From positions 1 through 14,063 of the forward strand of contig JBNGCR010000144.1 of assembly GCA_050045915.1 (NCBI GenBank): a DNA stretch of 14,063 nt, in the 5' to 3' direction. Source of the DNA: Limnospira sp050045915 (GTDB taxonomy: Bacteria > Cyanobacteriota > Cyanobacteriia > Cyanobacteriales > Microcoleaceae). The position numbers and the translations under genes are program-made. This document shows, piece by piece, positions 6,948 through 12,965 of the stretch (its first letter is position 1; each line of letters starts with the position of its first letter). The notes below the pieces were generated by a model that saw only the letters and a program-made list of their open reading frames with translations, made no database searches and was not told the origin of the DNA.

Positions 6948-6975
6948 GATAATTGATAATTGATAATTGATAATT
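6948..6975 (+). repeat. heptanucleotide repeat (GATAATT)4
   Basis: Four perfect GATAATT units directly after the lpdA stop codon. The last unit runs into the palindrome at 6965-6989. Confidence 0.9.
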
Positions 6976-6997
6976 GTCAATTATCAATTCATTTTTT
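6965..6997 (+). terminator. lpdA terminator made from heptamer repeats
   Basis: AATTGATAATTG (6965-6976) and CAATTATCAATT (6978-6989) pair perfectly around one base; the true loop would open by a few pairs. CA and six T residues follow (6992-6997). Position and U-tract fit an intrinsic terminator for lpdA, although the stem is AT-rich. The repeat units allow several alternative registers. Confidence 0.6.
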
Positions 6998-7018
6998 CCC
7001 GATTTACGATTCCCTACC

Positions 7019-7996
7019 ATGTCCTTCTTTTTACCGACTTTGAAACAATGGGGTTTTTTGGACTCCATTCACTTGACCCTCTGCATCGTGGGATCGCGGA
7101 AAATTGACGAGTTTGCGGGGTTGGATTACGATCGCCAGGGGTGGGAGATTTTTGCCCCCAATTTGACGATTTACGGCTTCGATGCCGACCCGGAAGCCTG
7201 CGATCGCCGGAATGCGGAACTGGCGGCAAAAAATATCAATTGGACGGAAAAACATATCCCCTTCGCCCTCTGGGATCGGTGTGGGAAGGCGCCGCTTTAT
7301 GTGACCAAACATCCCGGTTGCTGTTCGCTTTATCCCCCCAATGATGTCGCGATCGAGCGGTTGTTTGAATATCGCGATCGCCACAAATTGATGTCAGTGG
7401 CGGAGGTGAAAACCACAACTTTAGATGATTTTTTTGGCAGGCTGGAGACTCCCATCGATTTCATGCAGTTGGACGTTCAGGGGGCGGAATTGAACGTTTT
7501 GAAGGGGGGAGAAAATCTGATTTTACCCCATATTTTAGGAATTGTTGCGGAAGTCAATTTTATCGAATTATATAAGAATCAGCCCCTATTTGCGGATGTG
7601 GATAGTTATTTGCGCGATCGCGAATTTACCCTCTTCGATATCGGACAAAAAGCGATTGATCTCCGCCAGAGAATTCCCCTGATATCGCGACAGCACAAAG
7701 GTCAATTTGTGTGGACGGACGGCTATTATTTCCGAGACTTAATTCGACCCGATCAAAACCATCATCTGAAAACACCTGATCGGATTTTTAAATTAGCCTG
7801 TCTGGCGGATCTGTTGCAGTTTTATGATTATGCGTTGGAACTGCTGGGCTATTTAACCGAACGCTATGGGGTGAGCGATCGCAACTACAATTTCGCCGAC
7901 TGTATCATCCAAATTTTAGAACAAAATCCCGATGCCGTCAAGCACGGCATTACCGCCCTTCCATTTATTGCCGAACTCCAGAAATATCGCCAATGA
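7019..7996 (+). CDS. FkbM family SAM-dependent methyltransferase
   Basis: FkbM-type enzymes transfer a methyl group from S-adenosylmethionine, usually to hydroxyls of sugars or secondary metabolites; the substrate here is unknown. From ATG 7019 the product is 325 residues. An acidic SAM-ribose motif (IYGFDADPEACDRRN, about 51-65) is followed by the family signatures TTTLDDFF (132-139) and IDFMQLDVQGAELNVLKG (146-163). The C-terminal 100 or so residues are helical, without a recognised domain. A TTG at 6974 would add 15 residues but lies inside the lpdA terminator palindrome, so ATG 7019 is preferred; neither has a good ribosome binding site. The ATG reads through from an AT-rich spacer. No neighbouring sugar-modification genes point to a pathway. 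Confidence 0.9.
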   Translation: MSFFLPTLKQWGFLDSIHLTLCIVGSRKIDEFAGLDYDRQGWEIFAPNLTIYGFDADPEACDRRNAELAAKNINWTEKHIPFALWDRCGKAPLYVTKHPGCCSLYPPNDVAIERLFEYRDRHKLMSVAEVKTTTLDDFFGRLETPIDFMQLDVQGAELNVLKGGENLILPHILGIVAEVNFIELYKNQPLFADVDSYLRDREFTLFDIGQKAIDLRQRIPLISRQHKGQFVWTDGYYFRDLIRPDQNHHLKTPDRIFKLACLADLLQFYDYALELLGYLTERYGVSDRNYNFADCIIQILEQNPDAVKHGITALPFIAELQKYRQ

Positions 7997-8033
7997 AAAT
8001 TTCGTTTCATCAAGCGTTAACAGCCATTTCAAT

Positions 8034-8579
8034 CTATTCCGCCTCTTCGATCGCCGTTGTTGATTCTGTTTTCGGGCGGATCTCGACAGCCTTCTCTTCG
8101 TAATCTTGAAAATTGGGAAAAGCGTTGCGACAGTTTTTGTCAACCAAACCCGACGATCGCTCAATTTCGATCAGATCTCGCCCTTCGACGTATCCCCCCA
8201 GACGCAGAATAAATTCCAGGTTACAGGCAATGCCAGATCGCGATACTTCTTCGGTTGCGATCGCCAACATTCGGATTTGCCGAGAGTTCAGATCGATCGC
8301 GAATCGTCGCACATCTTCTTGATCCCAAACGGCAATTTTCGGTTCCGTCTCGAAGGCTTTGTAAGTCGCCGAAAAATTGGTCAATTCGGACAATTCTAAA
8401 ACCCCATTTCCGTTATCATCTTCTCCGGAAAATTCCCCCGTCAGCATTCCGCCTTTAAACTCAGAAGCGAAGGTATAGCTGTCCGTGGCTGCGAAACCGG
8501 CGCGGATAGATGCGCCCGCCATCAAAAGGAGGGCGACAAAAAATAGCGGATTTTTGAATAAGAAGTTTTGGGTATTCAT
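8034..8579 (-). CDS. secreted protein with a single EF-hand-like calcium loop
   Basis: 181 residues from ATG 8579; a TTG directly before it adds one residue. AAAAGG (8588-8593) sits 8 nt upstream of the ATG. A signal peptide covers the first 30 or so residues (FKNPLFFVALLLMAGASIRA, then GFAATD). The mature N-terminus has DDNGNGVLELSE (residues 54-65 from the ATG), a complete 12-residue EF-hand loop with acidic or Asn ligands at positions 1, 3, 5, 9 and 12, followed by LTNFSATY. Two cysteines (about 119 and 150) could form a disulfide. The C-terminus is charged. No specific family is recognised; a periplasmic or extracellular calcium-binding role is an inference. Confidence 0.82.
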   Translation of the reverse strand: MNTQNFLFKNPLFFVALLLMAGASIRAGFAATDSYTFASEFKGGMLTGEFSGEDDNGNGVLELSELTNFSATYKAFETEPKIAVWDQEDVRRFAIDLNSRQIRMLAIATEEVSRSGIACNLEFILRLGGYVEGRDLIEIERSSGLVDKNCRNAFPNFQDYEEKAVEIRPKTESTTAIEEAE

Positions 8580-8610
8580 CAATCTAGCCTTTTGACAGAG
8601 AACCGGGTAG

Positions 8611-8646
8611 CACGGCTAAGATAGCCGTGACAAGCTAGAAGCTTGT
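8611..8646. terminator. two abutting hairpins with identical AGA loops
   Basis: CACGGCTA-AGA-TAGCCGTG (8611-8629) is directly followed by ACAAGCT-AGA-AGCTTGT (8630-8646). Both stems are perfect. They lie just past the stop of the minus-strand oxidoreductase gene (8648). On the plus strand the second stem is followed by TTTT. They probably end or stabilise the oxidoreductase mRNA, upstream of the EF-hand gene. Confidence 0.6.
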
Positions 8647-8647
8647 T

Positions 8648-9715
8648 TTACGCGGAATTTGGTAATTGGGAATCGATCCAATTGGCGGCGGCCATTCCCG
8701 ATATTAACGCCCCTTCGATTTGATTTTGACCGCACCAATCTCCCGCACAGGCGATCGGCAGGGGCGTTGTCGCCGTCAAACATTCGACGGGCAAAGGTTG
8801 GCGACAGAAGGCATATCGCCAGCGGTGAACCTGCATCCATTCCGGGGAATCCAGCCAGGAAAATAGGCGATCGCCCGCCAATTTTAACAGCATTTTTCCG
8901 GGGGGTTGTAAATCGGTGGCATCGAGAAACTCGCGGGCAAATTCGGCACCGCTATTGAGGACGAAAACGGGTTGGGAGGGATCGGGGCGGCGGCTGCTGT
9001 CCAAACCGATCCAGTCGAGGCGATCGCACTCCGGGAACCGCACCGCCTGCCAGGGGGGAGTCCGGGCTTCTACCTGCGGCCATTTGTCCGGGGAATACCC
9101 GGCCATCACGGCGATGCAGGGGTCGTATTCGGGCGATCGCACCCCTTCGAGAAGATCTGACGGAATTTGTGCTTCCGGTTGTTCCAACACCATCAAGGCT
9201 TGGGGCGCCGGAATTGCCACCACCACCGCCTTCGCCCCAATTTCCCGGGGGGTTTCCGGATAGCCGTCGCCGGTGACTTCTAATTGTAAATTCCAGGTTT
9301 GATGATTGTGGGGAATTAAACCTGTAACCCGGCGGCTGAACCAAATTTCTAGATCTCGAGCCAGGAATTTTCCCACCGAATTCATCCCTCGGGGGGCGAC
9401 GTAGCGGGTCAGGGGTAGAGAGGGTTGAAATTCACCTGATTTCCACTCGTAAACCGTATCCGTCCACTGTTGTAAGTTCCCCTCGCGATCGCCCTCCATC
9501 CCGGCGATCAACTCGCGCACTTTCTCCCCCGTCGGTTCCAAATACCGCAACCCGTGATCCGCCCGAGTTCCGGCCACCCGGCGGGTTGCCGATCGCCCCC
9601 CCACTCCCCGGGATTTCTCCACCACTACGACTGAATATCCTTGCCGACGCAATTGCTTCGCACAAGTCAACCCCGCAATTCCCGCCCCAATTACGACAAT
9701 ATCCGCTAACGTCAT
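8648..9715 (-). CDS. renalase-like FAD-dependent oxidoreductase
   Basis: 355 residues from ATG 9715 (MTLADIVVIGAGIAGLTCAK). A TTG at 9727 adds four residues but no better ribosome binding site. The Rossmann GAGIAG motif (10-15) leads to the ribose-binding acid E33 in VVVVEKSRGVGGRSATRR. RADHGLRYLEP (51-61) corresponds to the conserved DHG(A)-x-Y of renalase-type flavoproteins. LNSGAEFAREFLD is a conserved family segment. The C-terminal CAGDWCGQNQIEGALISG closes the FAD site. Family members oxidise dihydropyridine nucleotide isomers or amines; which applies here is unknown. It is followed by two hairpins and then the EF-hand gene on the same strand. Confidence 0.87.
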   Translation of the reverse strand: MTLADIVVIGAGIAGLTCAKQLRRQGYSVVVVEKSRGVGGRSATRRVAGTRADHGLRYLEPTGEKVRELIAGMEGDREGNLQQWTDTVYEWKSGEFQPSLPLTRYVAPRGMNSVGKFLARDLEIWFSRRVTGLIPHNHQTWNLQLEVTGDGYPETPREIGAKAVVVAIPAPQALMVLEQPEAQIPSDLLEGVRSPEYDPCIAVMAGYSPDKWPQVEARTPPWQAVRFPECDRLDWIGLDSSRRPDPSQPVFVLNSGAEFAREFLDATDLQPPGKMLLKLAGDRLFSWLDSPEWMQVHRWRYAFCRQPLPVECLTATTPLPIACAGDWCGQNQIEGALISGMAAANWIDSQLPNSA

Positions 9716-9886
9716 GAGCCACTTCAATTCAAACGATCTGACCGAGGTGCCGGGTTTCCGAGGGTCACATCGAACATCCGGATGGCAACCCGGTATCCGA
9801 ACATCCTAACCCATTTTCCATCGGGCTTCATCGGGTGCGATCGCATCGGGTATTGAATTGGAGTTGAGAGCGTTTGATGTTTCTAA

Positions 9887-9908
9887 AGGGGCGATCGCGA
9901 TCGCCCCT
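9887..9908. terminator. 22-bp perfect palindrome built on two overlapping HIP1 sites
   Basis: AGGGGCGATCG (9887-9897) pairs perfectly with CGATCGCCCCT (9898-9908) and includes GCGATCGCGATCGC. On the minus strand TTT follows. It lies 60 bp past the PsiE-family stop and 170 bp before the oxidoreductase ATG, so it may terminate the psiE transcript. The rest of 9716-9967 holds no gene. Confidence 0.5.
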
Positions 9909-9956
9909 CATATCAAGTCCGGACCATCAGTTATCATATTAAGCGGACATGATATG
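9909..9956. terminator. long-stem hairpin downstream of the PsiE-family gene
   Basis: CATATCAAGTCCG (9909-9921) and CGGACATGATATG (9944-9956) pair at 12 of 13 positions around a 22-nt loop. The hairpin begins 12 bp past the minus-strand stop at 9968 and abuts the HIP1 palindrome, giving a tandem terminator-like block. Confidence 0.5.
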
Positions 9957-9967
9957 ACCGGTCTAAT

Positions 9968-10507
9968 TCAAGGTTGAAACGATTCAGCATCCGGTTTGCC
10001 GTCCCTTTCGGCCAATGCTTGAGCAAAGCGTATCCGGTGACGGCGGGACACCTGCTGCTCCGGGTCAATGCCATCAAAGGTAGGCGGAATCCAAGCGCGG
10101 ACGACCAATAAACCGCCCAGCACGATGAGAAAAGAGCAGGCCGCCATCACCTGCACCCACGGGGTTTCCAAAATGCCTCGGACAATGATTTCCCGCAGCA
10201 CCGACACGATCGACACCTCCACTGCGACTCCAATCGAAACTCGATGCTCCTTTAAATAAATAATCAGTAATCGAAACAATTCCACCAGAATTAGCAAGAA
10301 CAAAATATCGGCAGTGACCCGAGGAAAGTCCAAAGGGGGCAACAGCGACAGAAACATCTCTCGCAATTGCATCACCATGAAGCTAAACAGGCCAATGCAC
10401 AACGAAATCACAATTAAGTCCTGCACCAGTTCCAGAAAACGAATGATGTGGACTCCATTAAACCAATTGCCCCAGCGAGGAGAAGGGTCTTTTGATAAAG
10501 GTTCCAT
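9968..10507 (-). CDS. PsiE-family (phosphate-starvation-inducible type) membrane protein
   Basis: 179 residues from ATG 10507 (MEPLSKDPSPRWGNW). Three to four membrane segments: ELVQDLIVISLCIGLFSFMV, ADILFLLILVELFRLLIIYL, a weaker amphipathic VEVSIVSVLREIIVRGI, and AACSFLIVLGGLLVVRAWI. The signature LVELFRLLIIYLKEHRVSIG followed by VEVSIVSVLREII is that of PsiE-family proteins, whose function is unknown. The C-terminal 40 residues are hydrophilic. The frame is open to GTG 10618, but that extension runs through the hairpin after sbtA; ATG 10531 is another option. None has a good ribosome binding site. The gene follows sbtA on the same strand (about 100 bp), so readthrough from sbtA is likely. 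Confidence 0.82.
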   Translation of the reverse strand: MEPLSKDPSPRWGNWFNGVHIIRFLELVQDLIVISLCIGLFSFMVMQLREMFLSLLPPLDFPRVTADILFLLILVELFRLLIIYLKEHRVSIGVAVEVSIVSVLREIIVRGILETPWVQVMAACSFLIVLGGLLVVRAWIPPTFDGIDPEQQVSRRHRIRFAQALAERDGKPDAESFQP

Positions 10508-10560
10508 AGTATTTAAAGGTAAATTAATCATTAATAATTTGATTAATTCATAGCCGCGTT

Positions 10561-10592
10561 GGTCTGCCGGAGCGGGGGAGCGCCGGCAGACC
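10561..10592. terminator. hairpin between sbtA and the PsiE-family gene
   Basis: GGTCTGCCGG (10561-10570) and CCGGCAGACC (10583-10592) form a perfect 10-bp GC-rich stem with a 12-nt loop, 15 bp past the sbtA stop on the minus strand. No U-tract follows, so it may be an attenuator or mRNA-stabilising stem that sets sbtA and psiE transcript levels apart. Confidence 0.55.
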
Positions 10593-10607
10593 GCGACCCG
10601 TCTGGGA

Positions 10608-11756
10608 TCAGCTACCACCCATCAGCGTCTGGGCGAGTCCGATGTAGAGGGGGATTCCGATGGCAAGCGCAACCGGCGTACCAATGGCTGTGGACGCGCC
10701 GATGTAGGCGGAGGGATTAGCCGAGGGGATACCGGCTCGTAAAGTGGGCGGCCCGGAGATGTCTGAACTAGAGGCGGCAATGACGGCCAGGATCACGACG
10801 CCACCAGGACTGAATCCCGTGGTGACGTGGGCGATCATGCCCAGACCGAAACCAATGAACCCATGCAGTAGCGGCGCCACAAAGGCATATACAGCGTACC
10901 ACTGAGCCACCTTGCGGAGTTCGCCGATTCTTGCCCAGGCTTCCATACCCATGATCAGCATCAGGACTGAAAGCAAGCCGCGAAAGCCAGGATTGAAGAA
11001 GCTCTCATAGACACTGTCAGGCTTGGTAAGTATGCCTAAAGCGATGCCGAGCAGCAGTGCCGAGAGGGCAGAACCCTGGAGGCTTTCCTTCACAATGGGC
11101 CAGATCTCGACCCGATTGCTTGCGGTACCGCGCTGCTGCCTGCGATACTCCTGCCGGGTGGTGGGATACTCCGGCTCGCTGGGATACCCACCTGCGGCAA
11201 CCGGCTGCTTGCTGAGAGACTCCTGCTTGCTGAGAGACTCCTGCTTGCTGAGAGCCTCCTGCTTGGCTTTTTGCTTGCTCGTATAAATGCTGGCTAAGAC
11301 GATCGCAGTCACGAGGGCTGGGATGTCCATAAAAGGATAGAGTGCGCCAGCCCAAGCCTCATATTGCATACCTTCCGATTCCATCATCGTTATGCCGGCG
11401 GCGAGGGTAGAGCCACTCACGGCACCGAACAAGCCCCCGGTCGCAATGGCATCGACGGTTTTGACGTTCGGCAGGATGGCTAAGGTGTAGCGTGCGATGA
11501 ACACGACAAGGATACCGATGACCGCAGCGAATATCGCGGGCAACACCATCTCTGCCAGATTGGCCTCACGGATGGCAATGCCACCGCTCAGGCCAACCCT
11601 GATGAGCAGCATGAAGACGATGAATTTATAGACTGCATCTGGAATTTGCAGTTGGCTATTGACAGCGGCAATGACCATACCGCCAATCAGAAAGCCGAGT
11701 GTTGGGGATTGCAACTTATCCCCAAAGCGCGTCAAAAAATCGGCTAAGAAATCCAC
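10608..11756 (-). CDS. sbtA: SbtA sodium-dependent bicarbonate transporter
   Basis: High-affinity Na+/HCO3- symporter of the plasma membrane, part of the carbon-concentrating mechanism. 382 residues, full length, ten membrane helices in two inverted halves. Recognised from FLIGGMVIAA, GGLFGAVSGSTLAAGIT, YEAWAGALYPFMDIPALVTA, ESLQGSALSALLLGIALGI, ILMLIMGMEAWARIGELRKV-like sequence and the near-invariant IAASSSDISGPPTLRAGIPS. The cytoplasmic linker between the halves (about 160-215) carries an expanded repeat, then SKQPVAAGGYPSEPEYP and TRQEY. The start is GTG 11756, with AAGGAGG (11766-11772) 9 nt upstream. The partner gene sbtB is divergent, 1.2 kb away. The upstream region holds a psbA relic and a minus-strand promoter. 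Confidence 0.97.
   Translation of the reverse strand: MDFLADFLTRFGDKLQSPTLGFLIGGMVIAAVNSQLQIPDAVYKFIVFMLLIRVGLSGGIAIREANLAEMVLPAIFAAVIGILVVFIARYTLAILPNVKTVDAIATGGLFGAVSGSTLAAGITMMESEGMQYEAWAGALYPFMDIPALVTAIVLASIYTSKQKAKQEALSKQESLSKQESLSKQPVAAGGYPSEPEYPTTRQEYRRQQRGTASNRVEIWPIVKESLQGSALSALLLGIALGILTKPDSVYESFFNPGFRGLLSVLMLIMGMEAWARIGELRKVAQWYAVYAFVAPLLHGFIGFGLGMIAHVTTGFSPGGVVILAVIAASSSDISGPPTLRAGIPSANPSAYIGASTAIGTPVALAIGIPLYIGLAQTLMGGS
11205..11258 (-). repeat. 18-bp in-frame triplication in the SbtA cytoplasmic linker
   Basis: Three 18-bp units (11205-11222, 11223-11240, 11241-11258) differ at one base and encode EALSKQ, ESLSKQ, ESLSKQ (SbtA residues 167-184). A partial fourth unit reads KAKQ. 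The Synechocystis protein, as I recall it, has one such unit at this place (ESFSKQPVAAG). Confidence 0.9.
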
Positions 11757-11869
11757 TTTTTAATTCCTCCTTGATTTAGATTTTAGGGGTCAGGACGGGA
11801 GGCAAGCGCGGCCTCGAATCCTCGGTGGCTGGCTCCACGCATCCGGGTAGGCGGCGAGTCAACCCGCCA

Positions 11870-12085
11870 CTAAGAATGCATCTCCATCCCGGTGCGTCGT
11901 GTGCTGGAAGATAAGGTTTCGCTCCGGCGGTCGGCATCGGTCAATGCCGGACGACCCGAAGTATCCACCGAGTGATTAACGTTAAAACCATGCAGGTTAA
12001 ACGCCATCGGACTCACCCCCAAAGTCGCAAACCAGATGCAGACTGTGGGAAACACAGCCAACCAGAGATGAAGGTAGAGCCGGCT
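11870..12085 (-). pseudogene. psbA: decayed 3' fragment of psbA (photosystem II D1)
   Basis: The minus-strand frame reads SRLYLHLWLAVFPTVCIWFA, then TLGVSPMAFNLHGFNVNHSV and DTSGRP, and ends MEMHS-stop. It aligns with D1 from about residue 268 (SRSLHFFLAAWP), through IWFTALG, STMAFNLNGFNFN and (Q/H)S(I/V), to about M331-H332. Most of D1 is absent. Similarity fades after NHSVDTSGRP, and the C-terminal manganese-cluster ligands (E333, H337, D342, A344) are missing. The frame is closed by TAA at 12136-12134 and has no start of its own. I read it as a relic of a psbA copy, not a functional gene. It lies 113 bp upstream of sbtA, on the same strand. Confidence 0.75.
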
Positions 12086-12137
12086 GCGGAAACGCCGGCA
12101 GTGTACAGAAACGATGGGAAATGCGAGAGAAATTTAC

Positions 12138-12153
12138 CATGAGTACCTCCTTT
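12138..12153 (-). promoter_or_regulatory. strong orphan ribosome binding site with ATG upstream of the psbA relic
   Basis: AAAGGAGGT (12153-12145) lies 5 nt before ATG 12140. The frame from this ATG gives only a 47-residue peptide ending at 11997 (MVNFSRISHRFC..., no family recognised), out of frame with the psbA relic. It could be the start of a rearranged psbA copy or a leader peptide for sbtA. Just upstream, CTTCTC/GAGAAG (12157-12162/12171-12176) form a hairpin, and ACCTCTTCTCC (12180-12170) is partly complementary to the ribosome binding site. Confidence 0.5.
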
Positions 12154-12327
12154 GGTCTTCTCGCTCTGGGGAGAAGAGGTGATTGATCTTGAGGGATGGA
12201 ACAAAAGTCAAACCCAAGTTGGCGTGTGGGGCTTCACTCTTGGGTATTGGGCGAGATCCGAACGATAGCAATCCGGGGATGGTATTTTTCCGGACAGGGT
12301 TGAGAAGACGAGTTACCCCTATGGTCT

Positions 12328-12356
12328 TCTATAGACTCGGGTCTATCTAGGTTCAA
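12328..12356 (-). promoter_or_regulatory. sigma70-type promoter reading toward sbtA
   Basis: On the minus strand TTGAAC (12356-12351), a 17-bp spacer and TATAGA (12333-12328) match the -35/-10 pattern. Transcription would start near 12320. It would run through the orphan ribosome binding site and psbA relic to sbtA, giving a leader of about 565 nt. ATAGAC-TCGG-GTCTAT (12331-12346), a perfect inverted repeat, overlaps the -10 and spacer. Confidence 0.55.
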
Positions 12357-12360
12357 ATCT

Positions 12361-12398
12361 CTATGCGCTTAAATCTATGTGCTTAAGTTTATCTTAAG
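12361..12398. promoter_or_regulatory. clustered CTTAA boxes upstream of the minus-strand promoter
   Basis: A 14-bp direct repeat (CTATGCGCTTAAAT, CTATGTGCTTAAGT; 12 of 14 match) plus a third box gives CTTAAA 12368, CTTAAG 12382 and CTTAAG 12393. CTTAAATCTATGTGCTTAAG (12368-12387) has 5-bp arms with a 10-bp gap, the geometry of LysR-type sites such as those of CcmR/NdhR or CmpR, though the sequence is not their known consensus. It lies directly upstream of the -35 box. Confidence 0.45.
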
Positions 12399-12468
12399 AA
12401 CTGCACAAATTTGCGATCGCTTTATATAAATCTGCTAAGTAATTTTAAATTCAAGCTATAAGTTTTGA

Positions 12469-12741
12469 TTATCATTACCCGAAAACTCGTCTCTCTCGGG
12501 TCAATGTATAGCAGTCGCCGGGGTGATCGGGACATCGGTCGAGGTTGCCTGCTATAAATTGCGATCGCAGAATTTTCTCTATACATTGTTGTTATTGAGT
12601 CCGATCGCGGATAGTGCACCACTGACAAACCCAGGCGAACTCGAAGAGCTGCTGTTCAACGCTCATGTTGCCGAGATTTTGCCACTGCCCGGTTTGAACC
12701 AACGCGCATTGGCTCGACCTGCACAACAGGCCCGTGGCTGA
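12469..12741 (+). other. open frame of unclear status, possible gene remnant
   Basis: After a stop at 12466-12468 the plus-strand frame is open to TGA 12739-12741. Its second half reads SAPLTNPGELEELLFNAHVA, then EILPLPGLNQRALARPAQQA, which looks coding-like, but no family is recognised. The only starts are GTG/TTG without a ribosome binding site. 12502-12511 and 12579-12588 form a perfect inverted repeat (CAATGTATAG/CTATACATTG) inside it. It may be a relic, like the nearby psbA fragment. 12742-12880 holds only an A/T-rich run (T8 at about 12806-12813). Confidence 0.25.
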
Positions 12742-12880
12742 GGTGAACGCACGGACCTCGCGGGGTCTATATCCTAATCCATTGTAGGAGCGCCAAAAGA
12801 ATAAGTTTTTTTTATAAAATGCTTCCGCTAATCTGAGTCAATCTTTCTCAATAGAGGGAATTAGATTCGCCGATCTTTGG

Positions 12881-12916
12881 CATAATCTTAAGTATATGGT
12901 TCAAAGCAAAACCATA
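12881..12916 (+). promoter_or_regulatory. possible sbtB promoter and operator-like inverted repeat
   Basis: CATAAT (12881-12886) is a fair -10 box, without a convincing -35 at 17 bp. Just downstream, TATGGTT (12895-12901) and AACCATA (12910-12916) form a perfect inverted repeat with an 8-nt loop. It could be an operator or a leader hairpin about 50 nt before the sbtB ATG. Confidence 0.35.
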
Positions 12917-12965
12917 CAGTCTTGCCTTGAATTGTCACAACACAACGTATTAAGAGGTAACCCAC

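Noticed and set aside
11870..12061. 63-residue psbA-like frame as a functional small photosystem protein
   Set aside because: Its only start is a TTG inside the D1 similarity with no ribosome binding site, and the conserved C-terminal manganese ligands are lost, so it is treated as a relic.
12211..12245. ACCCAAG/CTTGGGT inverted repeat as a terminator or riboswitch
   Set aside because: A 7-bp stem with a 20-nt loop is too weak to support on its own; it may simply be part of the leader toward sbtA.
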